A stretch of 64,000 nucleotides of DNA, taken from assembly GCF_021491375.1 (NCBI RefSeq), contig NZ_JAKEVY010000002.1:868001-932000 (forward strand). The letters are read 5' to 3'. Below, piece by piece: positions 18,541-26,274 of this stretch. The stretch is from Flavihumibacter fluminis (lineage in GTDB: Bacteria > Bacteroidota > Bacteroidia > Chitinophagales > Chitinophagaceae). Under the pieces are notes generated by a model. The model did not search any database. It had not been told where the DNA came from and saw nothing but the letters and a program-made list of their open reading frames with translations. A program made the position numbers and the translations under genes. How positions within the stretch are numbered: position 1 is the stretch's first letter; each line of letters begins with the position of its first letter.

Positions 18541-18571
18541 AAAGCGCAAACCCTTACCAGGCCTGCGCTTT
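18541..18571 (-). terminator. Terminator downstream of tRNA-Ser
   Basis: On the minus strand an 8-bp perfect stem AAAGCGCA/TGCGCTTT encloses a 15-base loop and runs into a short T-rich stretch (TTGTTG). It lies 14 bases beyond the tRNA 3' end. Confidence 0.7.
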
Positions 18572-18584
18572 TGCTTTTTAGATG

Positions 18585-18669
18585 CGGAGAGAGAGGGATT
18601 CGAACCCCCGGACCTGTTACAGTCAACGGTTTTCAAGACCGCCGCATTCGACCGCTCTGCCATCTCTCC
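18585..18669 (-). tRNA. tRNA-Ser (anticodon UGA)
   Basis: 85 bases. The acceptor stem GGAGAGA pairs with TCTCTCC, the discriminator base is G, and no CCA is encoded. The anticodon loop reads CTTGAAA within GGTCTTGAAAACC, giving anticodon TGA. A variable arm follows (TTGACTGTAACAGGTC region) and the T arm is GGGGGTTCGAATCCCTC. The long variable arm and the anticodon define it as serine tRNA. Confidence 0.97.
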
Positions 18670-18674
18670 GGGCG

Positions 18675-18704
18675 CAAAATTAGGGGTTGAGTTCAATTGC
18701 CAAA
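18675..18704 (-). promoter_or_regulatory. Promoter of tRNA-Ser
   Basis: On the minus strand TTTG (complement 18701-18704), an 18-base spacer and TAATTTTG (complement 18675-18682) match the Bacteroidota consensus exactly. The -7 box ends 5 bases before the mature tRNA 5' end. Confidence 0.8.
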
Positions 18705-18913
18705 ATTTTTTTTCAGATACAGGCCATTTTCTTCGAAATTCCTGAAAATCAATGCTTGTCTGGCCCATTGGGCAACCGACAGGTATATATAATTGTCTGT
18801 ATGCTAATAACTTGTTAATATAATCGAATAATTTGCGCAATTTGACGGCCCCATCAGCCTGCTAAGCCAGTAATTTTCCAGAATTAAATGGATTATCCAT
18901 AAATCAAGTTTGC

Positions 18914-20194
18914 ATGTCATCCAAAAACAAGTATCTCTTACCGTTTATCCTGGTTACCTCGTTGTTTTTCCTTTGGGCCTTTTTGCACAATATCAACCCG
19001 ATCCTGATTCCCCATCTGAAAAAAGCCTGCCAGCTAAATGATACGCAATCTGCACTGATTGATTTTGCTGTTTATATGGGATATTTCGCGATCGCTTTAC
19101 CTGCCGGATGGTTCATGAATAAATATGGATATAAAAAAGGTATCATATTTGGATTGGTTCTGTATGGTGCTGGTGCTCTGCTGTTTCTTCCTTCTGCAGA
19201 TACCCGTTCCTATACCTTTTTCCTGATTGCGCTGTTTGTAATTGCCGCGGGTGCAACCTTCCTGGAAACAATTGCCAACCCATATATCACCAAACTCGGT
19301 GACCCCGCTACTGCTACGCAACGATTAAATTTTGCTCAGTCCTTTAATGGTGTAGGCGCTTTTCTCGCTCCCCTGATTGGTGGTAAATTCATTCTTACCG
19401 GTATTGAACACAGTCCGGATACCTTAAAAGCCATGGAACAAAGCGGTACCCTACAGGCCTACCTGCAGGAGGAAGCAAACGCTGTTCGGATGCCCTACCT
19501 CATTATAGGAATTGTTGTATTCATACTGGTTGCGCTTTTCCTGGTGGTGAAATTGCCGGAAGGAGAAGAAGCCACCGTTGATGCCAATCAAAAAGAGGAT
19601 AAATTCTCCTTTTCAGTATTAGCTATTCCCCAGGTTCGCTGGGCTGTATTGGCGCAGTTTTTTTATGTAGGCGCGCAGGTAGGAGTGGGTAGTTTTTTCA
19701 TTCGATTTTCCAAATACACAATGGATCTTCCTGAAATTCCCGCCTCACAATACCTGTCACTGGCAATGGTCGGATTCATGGTAGGTCGGTTTACCGGTAC
19801 CTTTTTTATGAAATTTATCAGTCCGGCACGCCTGCTTGTTATCTACTCTTCCATTTGTGTAGTGCTGTTGTTGCTGGCATCCTTTGTTTCAGGTCCCATA
19901 GCAGTTTATGCAGTAATGGCAGTGCCTTTCTTTATGTCGATCATGTTCCCCACCATTTTTGCGTTGGGAATCGCAGGATTGGGTGCTGCTTCAAGAATGG
20001 CTTCGTCTTTGCTGGTAATGGCAATTGTGGGAGGAGCATTCTTCCCGGTATTAATGGGACAACTTTCTGATCTTACCGGCGGAAACATTCAGATTTCCTA
20101 CCTGATTCCATTGATCTGTTTTATAGTTGTTGGAATTTTCGGTTACTCACAGTCAAATAAAAACGAAGTGGTTGCCCTGCAATCCGGACACTAA
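18914..20194 (+). CDS. fucP: FucP-family sugar:H+ symporter (probable L-fucose permease)
   Basis: 426 residues with twelve predicted membrane helices, a major-facilitator protein. The start KYLLPFILVTSLFFLWAF and HNINPILIPHLKKACQL is the FucP-type TM1 region, and GYFAIALPAGWFMNKYGYKKGI is the conserved loop 2-3 motif of the superfamily. FLETIANPYITKLGDP matches the FucP TM4-5 region. It would import L-fucose, or a close relative, with protons. It heads a same-strand run of five genes (to 24277) for oxidation of a 6-deoxysugar, which supports fucose as the substrate. Confidence 0.88.
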   Translation: MSSKNKYLLPFILVTSLFFLWAFLHNINPILIPHLKKACQLNDTQSALIDFAVYMGYFAIALPAGWFMNKYGYKKGIIFGLVLYGAGALLFLPSADTRSYTFFLIALFVIAAGATFLETIANPYITKLGDPATATQRLNFAQSFNGVGAFLAPLIGGKFILTGIEHSPDTLKAMEQSGTLQAYLQEEANAVRMPYLIIGIVVFILVALFLVVKLPEGEEATVDANQKEDKFSFSVLAIPQVRWAVLAQFFYVGAQVGVGSFFIRFSKYTMDLPEIPASQYLSLAMVGFMVGRFTGTFFMKFISPARLLVIYSSICVVLLLLASFVSGPIAVYAVMAVPFFMSIMFPTIFALGIAGLGAASRMASSLLVMAIVGGAFFPVLMGQLSDLTGGNIQISYLIPLICFIVVGIFGYSQSNKNEVVALQSGH

Positions 20195-20204
20195 TTATAT
20201 AAAA

Positions 20205-20972
20205 ATGTTATTCAATTATTCCAATAAATCAGTTGTTATAACCGGGGGTGCCAGTGGTATCGGGAAAGCTGCCACTATTGCCTTTGCCAGGCAGGGAGCT
20301 ACGGTTCATGTAATCGAACTCAATGAAAACGGGTGGCCATCACTGCAGGAGGAACTGCACGATTATTCTGCAAAAACGTTTATCCATACGGGTGATGTAT
20401 CCGACCAGGCTCGAATGCTGGAAATCTTTCAGCAAATCGGTCCGGTTGATGTACTCATTAACAATGCGGGTATCGCTCATGTAGGCAGTGTAACAACTAC
20501 TACGGAAGCAGATTTTGATCGCTTGTTTCGCGTGAATGTGAAAGGTGTTTACAATTGTATGTTGGCCGCCATCCCCCAGATGCAGGCAAAAGGAGGAGGA
20601 GCGATCCTGAATTTGAGTTCCATCGCGGCGGTAGTTGGACTCTCGGACCGGTTTGCTTACAGTATGACCAAGGGAGCCGTATTAGCGATGACATTATCTG
20701 CTGCAAAAGATTACCTGAAAGATAAAATCCGGGTGAACTGCATTTCACCTGCAAGGGTACATACACCATTTGTAGATGGATTCATCACGAAAAATTATCC
20801 CGGAAAAGAAAAAGAAATGTTTGAAAAATTATCGGCCAGTCAGCCTATTGGAAGAATGGGAAAACCGGAGGAAATCGCCAACCTGATGATCTACCTCTGT
20901 TCTGATGAAGCCTCTTTCATCACCGGATCAGATTATCCGATCGATGGAGGATTTATTACGCTAAATACCTAG
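20205..20972 (+). CDS. SDR oxidoreductase, probable 2-keto-3-deoxy-L-fuconate dehydrogenase
   Basis: 255 residues from the ATG at 20205. An earlier in-frame start would lie inside fucP. It is a classical short-chain dehydrogenase with VVITGGASGIGKAA for NAD(P), INNAG, the catalytic serine in LNLSSIAAV, the YSMTK pair (Y-x3-K) and a final ITGSDYPIDGGF. It starts 10 bases after fucP and ends 2 bases before the FAH-family gene. In the non-phosphorylated fucose route an SDR of this kind oxidises 2-keto-3-deoxy-L-fuconate to the 2,4-diketo compound that the next enzyme cleaves. Its exact step is inferred from neighbours. Confidence 0.85.
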   Translation: MLFNYSNKSVVITGGASGIGKAATIAFARQGATVHVIELNENGWPSLQEELHDYSAKTFIHTGDVSDQARMLEIFQQIGPVDVLINNAGIAHVGSVTTTTEADFDRLFRVNVKGVYNCMLAAIPQMQAKGGGAILNLSSIAAVVGLSDRFAYSMTKGAVLAMTLSAAKDYLKDKIRVNCISPARVHTPFVDGFITKNYPGKEKEMFEKLSASQPIGRMGKPEEIANLMIYLCSDEASFITGSDYPIDGGFITLNT

Positions 20973-20974
20973 AA

Positions 20975-21829
20975 ATGAAACTGATTCGATTTGGTAACCC
21001 GGGCCATGAAAAACCGGGGGTTCTTATAGATGGAAAACAACTGGATGTTTCCGCGCATTTTGATGATTACAATGAAGCTTTTTTTGCGGAAGATGGTCTG
21101 AATCGGCTGGCTGATGTGATCAGGGAACTGGGTGCGGAACTGCCTGAAATACCTGCCGGTATCCGGTTAGGCGCTCCCATTGCCAGACCTTCGAAAATTG
21201 TTTGCATCGGACTCAATTATATTGACCATGCAAAAGAAACCAATGCTACACCACCTGCCGAACCGGTGATTTTCATGAAATCCACCACAGCGTTGATTGG
21301 ACCAAATGACAATGTAACCATCCCCCGCGGATCCGAAAAAACCGACTGGGAAGTGGAATTGGCTATCGTCATCGGAAAAAAAGCCAGCTATGTGGAAGAA
21401 GCCGAAGCTCTGGATTATGTAGCAGGTTATGTACTTCACAATGATATCAGTGAACGAGCCTATCAATTGGAACGGGGTGGTACCTGGGATAAAGGAAAAG
21501 GCTGTGATACGTTTGCCCCCATCGGTCCCTGGCTGGTAACTAAAGATGAAATCAGTGATGTCCACAACCTTCGGTTATGGCTCACCGTGAATGGACAAAA
21601 AATGCAGGATGGCAATACCAGTAACCTGATTTTTAAAATACCGCACCTGATTGCTTATACTTCCCAGTTTATGACCCTGCTGCCGGGAGATATCATTTCA
21701 ACGGGAACACCGGCAGGAGTGGGACTGGGCATGAATCCGCAGGTATACCTGAAGCCAGGAGATTTGATGGAACTGGGAATTGACGGACTCGGAACTTCCC
21801 GTCAGGAATGTTTTGCTTTTAATCGCTAA
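20975..21829 (+). CDS. Fumarylacetoacetate-hydrolase family enzyme, probable 2,4-diketo-3-deoxy-L-fuconate hydrolase
   Basis: 284 residues, the usual length of this FAH branch. A small N-terminal domain (MKLIRFGNPGHEKPGVLIDG) precedes the catalytic fold with KIVCIGLNYIDHAKETN, DWEVELAIVIGKKA (metal-binding glutamates), HNDISERAYQLERGG, GKGCDTFAPIGPWLV and the final DIISTGTPAGVG. The enzyme class hydrolyses C-C bonds of diketo acids. In the fucose pathway it splits the 2,4-diketo acid into pyruvate and lactate. It is packed between the two SDR genes. Confidence 0.88.
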   Translation: MKLIRFGNPGHEKPGVLIDGKQLDVSAHFDDYNEAFFAEDGLNRLADVIRELGAELPEIPAGIRLGAPIARPSKIVCIGLNYIDHAKETNATPPAEPVIFMKSTTALIGPNDNVTIPRGSEKTDWEVELAIVIGKKASYVEEAEALDYVAGYVLHNDISERAYQLERGGTWDKGKGCDTFAPIGPWLVTKDEISDVHNLRLWLTVNGQKMQDGNTSNLIFKIPHLIAYTSQFMTLLPGDIISTGTPAGVGLGMNPQVYLKPGDLMELGIDGLGTSRQECFAFNR

Positions 21830-21844
21830 CAACAATAAGATTAC

Positions 21845-22630
21845 ATGAATTTAGAACTGCAACATAAAGTGATCCTGGTTACCGGTGGTGCCAAAGGCAT
21901 AGGCGAAGGCATTGTAAGAGTGCTGGCTGCTGAGGGTGCTCACCCGGTAATTATAGGAAGAGATGCAAAAGATAACCAGAAACTGGTTGATGAATTACTG
22001 GCCGCCGGACAGAAAGCGGATCAGTTTGCGGCTGAATTATCAGACCCCAAAGCCTGTAAAGCCGCCGTTGATTATGTATTGCTCAAGTTTGGCAGGATAG
22101 ATGGATTGGTAAACAATGCCGGTAAAAATGACGGAGTGGGATTAGAGAAAGGCAATTATGAAGATTTCATGGCTTCCCTTCATCGCAACCTCGTGCATTA
22201 TTACCTGATGGCGCATCATGCCTTACCGGCACTGATCAAATCAAAAGGATCCATCGTAAATATCAGTTCCAAAACTGCTGAAACCGGCCAGGGAAACACA
22301 TCTGCATATGCAGCGTCTAATGGTGGCCGTAATGCACTCACCCGCGAATGGGCCGTTGAATTACTGAAATACGGAATTCGCGTGAATGCCATCATAGTAG
22401 CTGAATGCTGGACACCCCAATATGCAAACTGGATTGAAACCCTTCCGAATCCAAAAGAAAAACTCGACAGCATCAACAAGCGAATACCCTTTGAAAACCG
22501 CATGACTACACCGGAAGAGATTGCCAACACAACGGCCTTCCTGCTTTCGAACAAATCAAGTCATACCACGGGGCAACTGATTCATGTAGATGGTGGATAC
22601 GTTCACCTGGATAAAATTATTACAGAATAA
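21845..22630 (+). CDS. SDR oxidoreductase, probable L-fucose dehydrogenase
   Basis: 261 residues. It has the SDR cofactor site VTGGAKGIGEG, VNNAG and the catalytic-serine strand IVNISSKTAE. At the active-site helix it reads YAASNGGRNALTREWAVELL, so the usual Y-x3-K is Y155-x3-N159 and the lysine is replaced by asparagine. The sequence NALTREWAVELLKYGIRVN resembles SDR-type L-fucose dehydrogenases. Position in the operon supports oxidation of L-fucose to the lactone as the first step. Whether the enzyme is active without the lysine is not clear from sequence. Confidence 0.78.
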   Translation: MNLELQHKVILVTGGAKGIGEGIVRVLAAEGAHPVIIGRDAKDNQKLVDELLAAGQKADQFAAELSDPKACKAAVDYVLLKFGRIDGLVNNAGKNDGVGLEKGNYEDFMASLHRNLVHYYLMAHHALPALIKSKGSIVNISSKTAETGQGNTSAYAASNGGRNALTREWAVELLKYGIRVNAIIVAECWTPQYANWIETLPNPKEKLDSINKRIPFENRMTTPEEIANTTAFLLSNKSSHTTGQLIHVDGGYVHLDKIITE

Positions 22631-22639
22631 CCTGCAACA

Positions 22640-24277
22640 ATGAATGCATCAATACTGCAAGTACATCCAAAAGACAATGTACTGGTAGCACTTACAAACC
22701 TTACCAGAGGGGAACTGATTGAATGGAATGGGCAGACTATTCCGCTTCAGTCAGATATTCCTGCCAAACACAAATTCACTATAGCTGCGCTGAATGCAGG
22801 AGATCCTGTTATCATGTATGGTGTGCTGGTGGGTAAAGCGCAAACAGCGGTACCAACCGGCGGACTCCTGACTACTGAAAATCTGAAGCATGCAGCAGAT
22901 CCCTATGCTTTTAGAAACGTGCAGTTGGATTGGGAAGCGCCTAATGTAGACAAATTTCGCAACCGCAGTTTCCTTGGTTATCACCGGTCAGATGGAAGGG
23001 TGGGAACTGCTAATTACTGGCTATTTATTCCTACCGTTTTCTGTGAAAACCGAAACCTGCAGGTAATTAAAGAAGCCCTTATAAATGAACTGGGATATGG
23101 TGTAACGGAGAAGTATAAACGCTATACGAGGGACCTGGTAAACGCAATGCAAAAAGGAGAAAGCCTGATCAATGTGCAGCTTCACTCAAATGGAGCATCT
23201 CAGCACCGGGTTTTTCCAAATGTGGATGGGATTAAATTCCTGAACCACGACGGTGGTTGTGGAGGTATCCGGCAGGATTCTGATATACTTGGAAAACTGC
23301 TTGCCGCTTACGCCAATCATCCCAATGTAGGAGGGGTTACCATTCTCAGCCTGGGTTGTCAGCACCTGCAGACCCGGCAACTGCTTGACGAATTGAAAGC
23401 ACTCAATCCAAATTTTGATAAACCGCTTTTTGTTTTTGAACAGCAGCAATCACAGTCAGAAGAAGAGTTGATTACCAGTGCCATTCGAACCAGTTTCGAA
23501 GGCCTGCAGCAGATTAATCAACAACACCGGCAACCGGCTTCCCTTGATAAATTATGTATTGGTGTAAAATGCGGAGGCAGTGATGGCTTCAGTGGAATCT
23601 CTGCCAATCCTGCTGTGGGTTACTGTGCCGATCTGGTGGTGGCTCTTGGAGGAAAAGTATTGCTGGCTGAATTTCCTGAACTCTGTGGTGCGGAGCAGGA
23701 TCTGATTGACCGAAGTGTGAATGAAGCCACTGCGCGAAAATTCATCCGGCTGATGGAATCCTACGACGCACTGGCACACCAGGCCGGATCCGGATTTTTT
23801 ATGAACCCTTCTCCCGGTAATATCCGGGATGGCCTTATTACAGATGCGATTAAAAGCGCGGGTGCAGCCAAAAAAGGAGGAAACTCCCCGGTGGTAGATG
23901 TTCTTGATTACACGGAACCGGCAACCAAACCAGGTCTGAGCCTGGTTTGCACGCCTGGTAATGATGTGGAGGCTACCACGGGTAAGGCAGCTTCGGGTGC
24001 TACGCTGATTCTTTTTACAACCGGGCTGGGTACGCCAACCGGGAATCCTGTTTGTCCCACCATTAAACTCGCCACCAATAGCGCACTTGCCAAACGCATG
24101 GCAGATATCATCGATATTGATACCGGACCGATCATTACAGGTGAAAAGACCATTGCGCAGATGGGAGAGGAGATTCTTGAATATTGTATTCGCGCGGCCA
24201 GTGGAGAAGTGATTCCAAAAGCCGTTCAGTTAAATCAGGATGATTTCATTCCCTGGAAAAGAGGCGTAAGTCTATAA
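22640..24277 (+). CDS. UxaA-family sugar-acid dehydratase, probable L-fuconate dehydratase
   Basis: 545 residues. An N-terminal SAF-like domain (about 1-100: ILQVHPKDNVLVALTNLTRG) is followed by the altronate-dehydratase C-domain, with NHDGGCGGIRQDSDILGKLL, CGGSDGFSGISANPAVG, ELCGAEQDL and TTGLGTPTGNPVCPTIKLATN. The family removes water from sugar acids such as altronate and galactarate using a metal ion. Here it takes the place that an enolase-type fuconate dehydratase occupies in Xanthomonas. It ends the fucose operon; the next gene follows after 53 bases. Confidence 0.85.
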   Translation: MNASILQVHPKDNVLVALTNLTRGELIEWNGQTIPLQSDIPAKHKFTIAALNAGDPVIMYGVLVGKAQTAVPTGGLLTTENLKHAADPYAFRNVQLDWEAPNVDKFRNRSFLGYHRSDGRVGTANYWLFIPTVFCENRNLQVIKEALINELGYGVTEKYKRYTRDLVNAMQKGESLINVQLHSNGASQHRVFPNVDGIKFLNHDGGCGGIRQDSDILGKLLAAYANHPNVGGVTILSLGCQHLQTRQLLDELKALNPNFDKPLFVFEQQQSQSEEELITSAIRTSFEGLQQINQQHRQPASLDKLCIGVKCGGSDGFSGISANPAVGYCADLVVALGGKVLLAEFPELCGAEQDLIDRSVNEATARKFIRLMESYDALAHQAGSGFFMNPSPGNIRDGLITDAIKSAGAAKKGGNSPVVDVLDYTEPATKPGLSLVCTPGNDVEATTGKAASGATLILFTTGLGTPTGNPVCPTIKLATNSALAKRMADIIDIDTGPIITGEKTIAQMGEEILEYCIRAASGEVIPKAVQLNQDDFIPWKRGVSL

Positions 24278-24310
24278 ACTACCTGTCTCAAAAGAGGAAG
24301 ATTAGGTATC

Positions 24311-24328
24311 TTTAAGCATAAGCTTAAA
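24311..24328 (+). repeat. Inverted repeat just before a start codon
   Basis: TTTAAGC and GCTTAAA are separated by four bases and end two bases before the ATG at 24331. It could mask or structure the translation start, or be an operator half-site pair. A TATCTTTA sequence at 24307-24314 partly overlaps it and resembles a -7 box. Confidence 0.35.
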
Positions 24329-24330
24329 CG

Positions 24331-25113
24331 ATGCGTAACTTCCTCTTTTTAATTTCATTTGCGCTGCTCAGCAGCAGCGTTCGTGCACAGGATCTTTCCC
24401 AATACGAAAAGAAAACCTTTGTCAGTAGTCGCGGTGATACGCTACCGTACCGGATCCTCTATCCACTGAACTATGATGCTTCAAAAAAATATCCGATGTT
24501 CCTGGTTTTACATGGAGCGGGAGAAAGAGGTAATAACAATGAAGCCCAGCTCACACATGGTGCCAGATTATTCCTGGCGGATTCCAACCGGACAGGTTAT
24601 CCGGCAATTGTTGTATTCCCCCAATGTCCACAAAATAGTTTCTGGGCCAAAGCCAATGTAAACCGCAATACCACTCCTTTTGAAATCAGTTTTGATTACA
24701 GTGGTGCCGCCAGTGCACCATTGAATGCAGCGATTGAATTGACCCGTCAATTGATAAAGGAAGGATCGGTTGATAGAAGAAAAGTATATGTTACAGGTTT
24801 ATCCATGGGAGGCATGGGCACCTTCGAGGCCGTTTACAGAGAACCAAAATTATTTGCGGCGGCCGGACCCATCTGTGGTGGTGGAAATGCCAAGGCATAT
24901 AATAAAAAAACAGCCAGGGTTCCTTTCCGTGTATTTCATGGTGCGGCAGATGCAGTAGTGAATGTGAAATTGTCGCAGGAAATGGTGGCCCGCCTTAAAG
25001 AATTAAATGCAACAGTTGAATATTTTGAGTATCCGGGTGTGAATCACAACAGTTGGGACAATGCATTTGCAGAACCCGATTTTATAAGTTGGTTTTATAA
25101 ACGCAAAAAATAA
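24331..25113 (+). CDS. Secreted alpha/beta-hydrolase esterase (predicted peptidase/PHB-depolymerase-like)
   Basis: 260 residues with an N-terminal signal peptide (MRNFLFLISFALLSSSVRAQ). The serine-hydrolase parts are visible: FLVLHGAGERGNNNEAQL (oxyanion region), the nucleophile elbow VTGLSMGGMGTFEAV, the acid VFHGAADAVVNV and the histidine GVNHNSWDN. Proteins of this type act as carbohydrate esterases or feruloyl-type esterases in Bacteroidota, which would fit a neighbouring deoxysugar catabolic operon. That link is only suggested by position. Confidence 0.85.
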   Translation: MRNFLFLISFALLSSSVRAQDLSQYEKKTFVSSRGDTLPYRILYPLNYDASKKYPMFLVLHGAGERGNNNEAQLTHGARLFLADSNRTGYPAIVVFPQCPQNSFWAKANVNRNTTPFEISFDYSGAASAPLNAAIELTRQLIKEGSVDRRKVYVTGLSMGGMGTFEAVYREPKLFAAAGPICGGGNAKAYNKKTARVPFRVFHGAADAVVNVKLSQEMVARLKELNATVEYFEYPGVNHNSWDNAFAEPDFISWFYKRKK

Positions 25114-25128
25114 TCAGCATAACAGCAC

Positions 25129-25692
25129 ATGAAAAACAGGTTTATTATCGCATGGCTGCTGGTAATACTGGTGGCTTGCCATTCGGAGCCTAAGGGCTGG
25201 ACAGATTCGTATTACCTGAAAACCGGCGACAGTCTTTCTGCTTTAGCCTTTCAAACGATTCGGGGCGCATTGCAAACTGCCATAGCAGATAGTGGAGTAG
25301 AAAAAGCCATCCGGTTCTGTCAGCTGAATGCCCTGACATTAACCCACCAGTTGAATACTGATTCTATTAAAATCGAACGCCTGGCGGAACGGTACCGCAA
25401 TTCGCAGAATCACTTAACTGATGAAAGCAAAGCAGTCTGGGATAATTATAAGAGTAAACTAGCAGCAGGGGATTCACTTCAGCCAGTGCTTGTACATACG
25501 GCTAATCGGGTTGATTATTATAAGCCGATTTTACTTCAGCCAATGTGCCTTACCTGTCATGGGCAACCCAATTCCAATATTCCTGCTTCGCTGGTTGCAA
25601 CCATTGATTCATTGTACCCGAATGACCTGGCTAAGGGTTTTTCCGTAGGTGAGCTGAGAGGCCTCTGGCAAATCCGATTTCAATTGCCTTGA
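25129..25692 (+). CDS. DUF3365 (Tll0287-like) lipoprotein with a haem-binding motif
   Basis: 187 residues. A lipobox LVAC near residue 17 predicts a lipoprotein. The domain shows AIRFCQLNALTLT, IKIERLAERYRNSQNHLTDESKAV and, near residue 139, the haem c attachment motif CLTCH followed by GQP. DUF3365 proteins have a PAS-like fold and often bind haem c at the cell envelope as redox or gas sensors. It follows the esterase gene by 15 bases, but no functional link is evident. Confidence 0.82.
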   Translation: MKNRFIIAWLLVILVACHSEPKGWTDSYYLKTGDSLSALAFQTIRGALQTAIADSGVEKAIRFCQLNALTLTHQLNTDSIKIERLAERYRNSQNHLTDESKAVWDNYKSKLAAGDSLQPVLVHTANRVDYYKPILLQPMCLTCHGQPNSNIPASLVATIDSLYPNDLAKGFSVGELRGLWQIRFQLP

Positions 25693-25728
25693 TGTATTAA
25701 AACAAATTGTATGTCAATTAAATACCGC

Positions 25729-25757
25729 ATTCCTTAAGAAAACTTTAAGGAATTTTT
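25729..25757 (+). terminator. Terminator after the DUF3365 gene
   Basis: A perfect 9-bp stem ATTCCTTAA/TTAAGGAAT with a 7-base loop is followed by TTTT. The stem is AT-rich, so it is a moderate rather than strong terminator. Confidence 0.6.
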
Positions 25758-25793
25758 CATGATGCCATTGGTCTAAGAGTGATTTCCTCGGTT

Positions 25794-25801
25794 TAACTTT
25801 G
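25794..25801 (+). promoter_or_regulatory. Candidate -7 promoter box before the 127-residue orphan gene
   Basis: TAACTTTG is a perfect TAnnTTTG match 31 bases before the ATG at 25833. The nearest -33-like ATTG (25767-25770) is 23 bases upstream, longer than the usual spacer. Confidence 0.4.
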
Positions 25802-25832
25802 AAACGATTCAACAAAACCCAGGACCGATATA

Positions 25833-26216
25833 ATGAAATTACCTTTACAAAAAGGGTTACAGGCTTTTATTGGCATGTTTCTGCTACTGATGTTACCATT
25901 AGCAGGTACATTGGTAAAGCAGACAGCTATCAAGAATAATTTTGATGCAGTAAGTCAAGCTGTGGTGCTGGAGAATTATGAAAACCTGGAAACAGATCTG
26001 AGTTTTTCATCCCTGAGATTTGAATTTGGAAACTGGATACCGGAAGCCATACGGAGTGTTACTATCCGGATGACTCAACTTGCCTTTCCGGATAACGGAC
26101 TTGATATCTTCATTAAATTTATACCTGCGCTGGTGATCTTTCCACTGCACCAGCCGGAAGATTTCTCCATCAAACCTGATTTTGTAGGATATCTTTTTCG
26201 CCTTAAGCCTTTTTGA
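25833..26216 (+). CDS. Hypothetical protein with one N-terminal membrane segment
   Basis: 127 residues; I do not recognise a family. Residues about 10-28 (LQAFIGMFLLLMLPLAGTL) form a signal anchor or signal peptide. The rest contains short hydrophobic stretches (FIKFIPALVIFPL) that suggest membrane association. It has its own candidate -7 box and a terminator-like hairpin before it, so it is probably expressed independently. It lies 58 bases before the RND operon, whose regulation it might share. Confidence 0.55.
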   Translation: MKLPLQKGLQAFIGMFLLLMLPLAGTLVKQTAIKNNFDAVSQAVVLENYENLETDLSFSSLRFEFGNWIPEAIRSVTIRMTQLAFPDNGLDIFIKFIPALVIFPLHQPEDFSIKPDFVGYLFRLKPF

Positions 26217-26274
26217 TGATCACTTGCCAATTGTGAAGCAAGTATTTTTTAAGTGATCATTATAATAATTCAAC

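Noticed and set aside
18529-18840. Minus-strand open frame of 103 codons across the tRNA-Ser gene
   Set aside because: Its sequence around [17 protein letters not shown] is the typical false translation of a serine tRNA. The tRNA fold, promoter and terminator explain the DNA.
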